A stretch of 6,307 nucleotides of DNA, taken from assembly GCA_902766215.1 (NCBI GenBank), contig CACXCV010000179.1:1-6307 (forward strand), read 5' to 3'. The position numbers and the translations under genes were made by a program. The stretch comes from Oscillospiraceae bacterium (GTDB lineage Bacteria > Bacillota > Clostridia > Oscillospirales > Oscillospiraceae). Numbering within the stretch: position 1 is the stretch's first letter; the number at the start of each line of letters is the position of its first letter. Positions 6,009 to 6,307 of this stretch are shown here, in pieces. The notes under the pieces were generated by a model that saw nothing but the letters and a program-made list of their open reading frames with translations, did not search any database and was not told where the DNA came from.

Positions 6009-6307
6009 ATGAATACCAACAGGACGATCAACCTGACCATGCTCTGCGATTTTTATGAGCTGACCATGGGAAACGGCTATTTTCAGCATGGCTTCCGCGA
6101 CCGGATTGCCTATTATGACATGTTCTTCCGCCGGGTGCCGGATGGCGGCGGCTTTGCCATTGCGGCCGGGCTGGAGCAGGTCATCGACTATATCAACGAG
6201 CTGCATTTCTCCGACGAGGATATCGCATATCTGCGGGGGCGCAGGCTGTTCAGCGAAGACTTTCTGGATTATCTGCGCCACTTCCGCTTCACCGGCGACG
6301 TGTGGGC
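6009..6307 (+). CDS. pncB: Nicotinate phosphoribosyltransferase, N-terminal part (3' end outside window)
   Basis: This enzyme makes nicotinate mononucleotide from nicotinate and PRPP with ATP hydrolysis, the entry step of the Preiss-Handler route of NAD salvage in the cytoplasm. About 99 residues are visible, with no stop before the window ends; the Firmicutes-type enzyme is usually around 480-490 residues. The N terminus carries the family signature: LCDFYELTMGNGYF (12-25), then YDMFFRR (36-42), then the GGGFAIAAGLEQV run (46-58), followed by helical sequence (VIDYINELHFSDEDIAYL). The substrate-binding histidine and phosphate-binding regions lie beyond the window. The gene has its own promoter and is separated from bioY by 132 bases, so it is probably a separate unit. 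The related nicotinamide enzyme is less likely from the visible motifs. Confidence 0.88.
   Translation, partial: MNTNRTINLTMLCDFYELTMGNGYFQHGFRDRIAYYDMFFRRVPDGGGFAIAAGLEQVIDYINELHFSDEDIAYLRGRRLFSEDFLDYLRHFRFTGDVW

Noticed and set aside
5370..6281. 303-codon minus-strand open frame across bioY and pncB
   Set aside because: It crosses two genes with clear family motifs and the promoter region between them; low-complexity Gln/His composition marks it as a shadow.
1..6307. CRISPR array, tRNA/rRNA, insertion sequence, attachment site or phage genes
   Set aside because: No spaced direct repeats, no clover-leaf or rRNA-like stretch, no transposase or integrase motifs; the coding space is filled by five housekeeping genes.

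Overview
The window looks like ordinary chromosomal sequence from a high-GC member of the Firmicutes/Clostridia. An Oscillospiraceae-like gut anaerobe would fit, but that is inference. The evidence is AddAB-type recombination genes (instead of RecBCD), a DNA-binding BirA, an ECF-type BioY, strong Shine-Dalgarno sites (AGGAGGT, GGAGGT) and strong G/C preference at third codon positions. No mobile element, tRNA, rRNA or CRISPR array was found.

Layout, left to right. Bases 2-736 (+) are the 3' end of addB, with its RecB-family nuclease motifs and C-terminal iron-sulfur cysteines. It overlaps by 8 bases the complete addA (729-4229, +), an 1166-residue UvrD/Rep-family helicase-nuclease carrying all helicase motifs and the nuclease residues. 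Together they make the AddAB end-resection machine for double-strand break repair. addA converges on birA (4233-5225, -), a bifunctional biotin-protein ligase and repressor, with only 3 bases between the stop codons.

birA is divergent from bioY (5340-5876, +), the substrate-binding component of a biotin ECF transporter. The 114 bases between them hold two opposed sigma-A-like promoters whose -10 boxes overlap. A poorly conserved BirA-box-like inverted repeat covers the same bases, and there is a perfect 7-bp stem-loop. This suggests a compact biotin-sensing switch: BirA charges biotin enzymes and, when loaded with biotinyl-AMP, may shut off its own promoter and that of bioY.

After bioY comes a 132-base gap with a GC-rich hairpin (weak terminator candidate), a short inverted repeat and a good promoter. 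Then the 5' end of a nicotinate phosphoribosyltransferase gene (pncB, 6009 to the window end) begins, for NAD salvage.

All genes belong to known families. I found no convincing undescribed system. The most interesting stretch is the birA-bioY control region; the inverted repeat before pncB and an A8 tract in addA are weaker leads.
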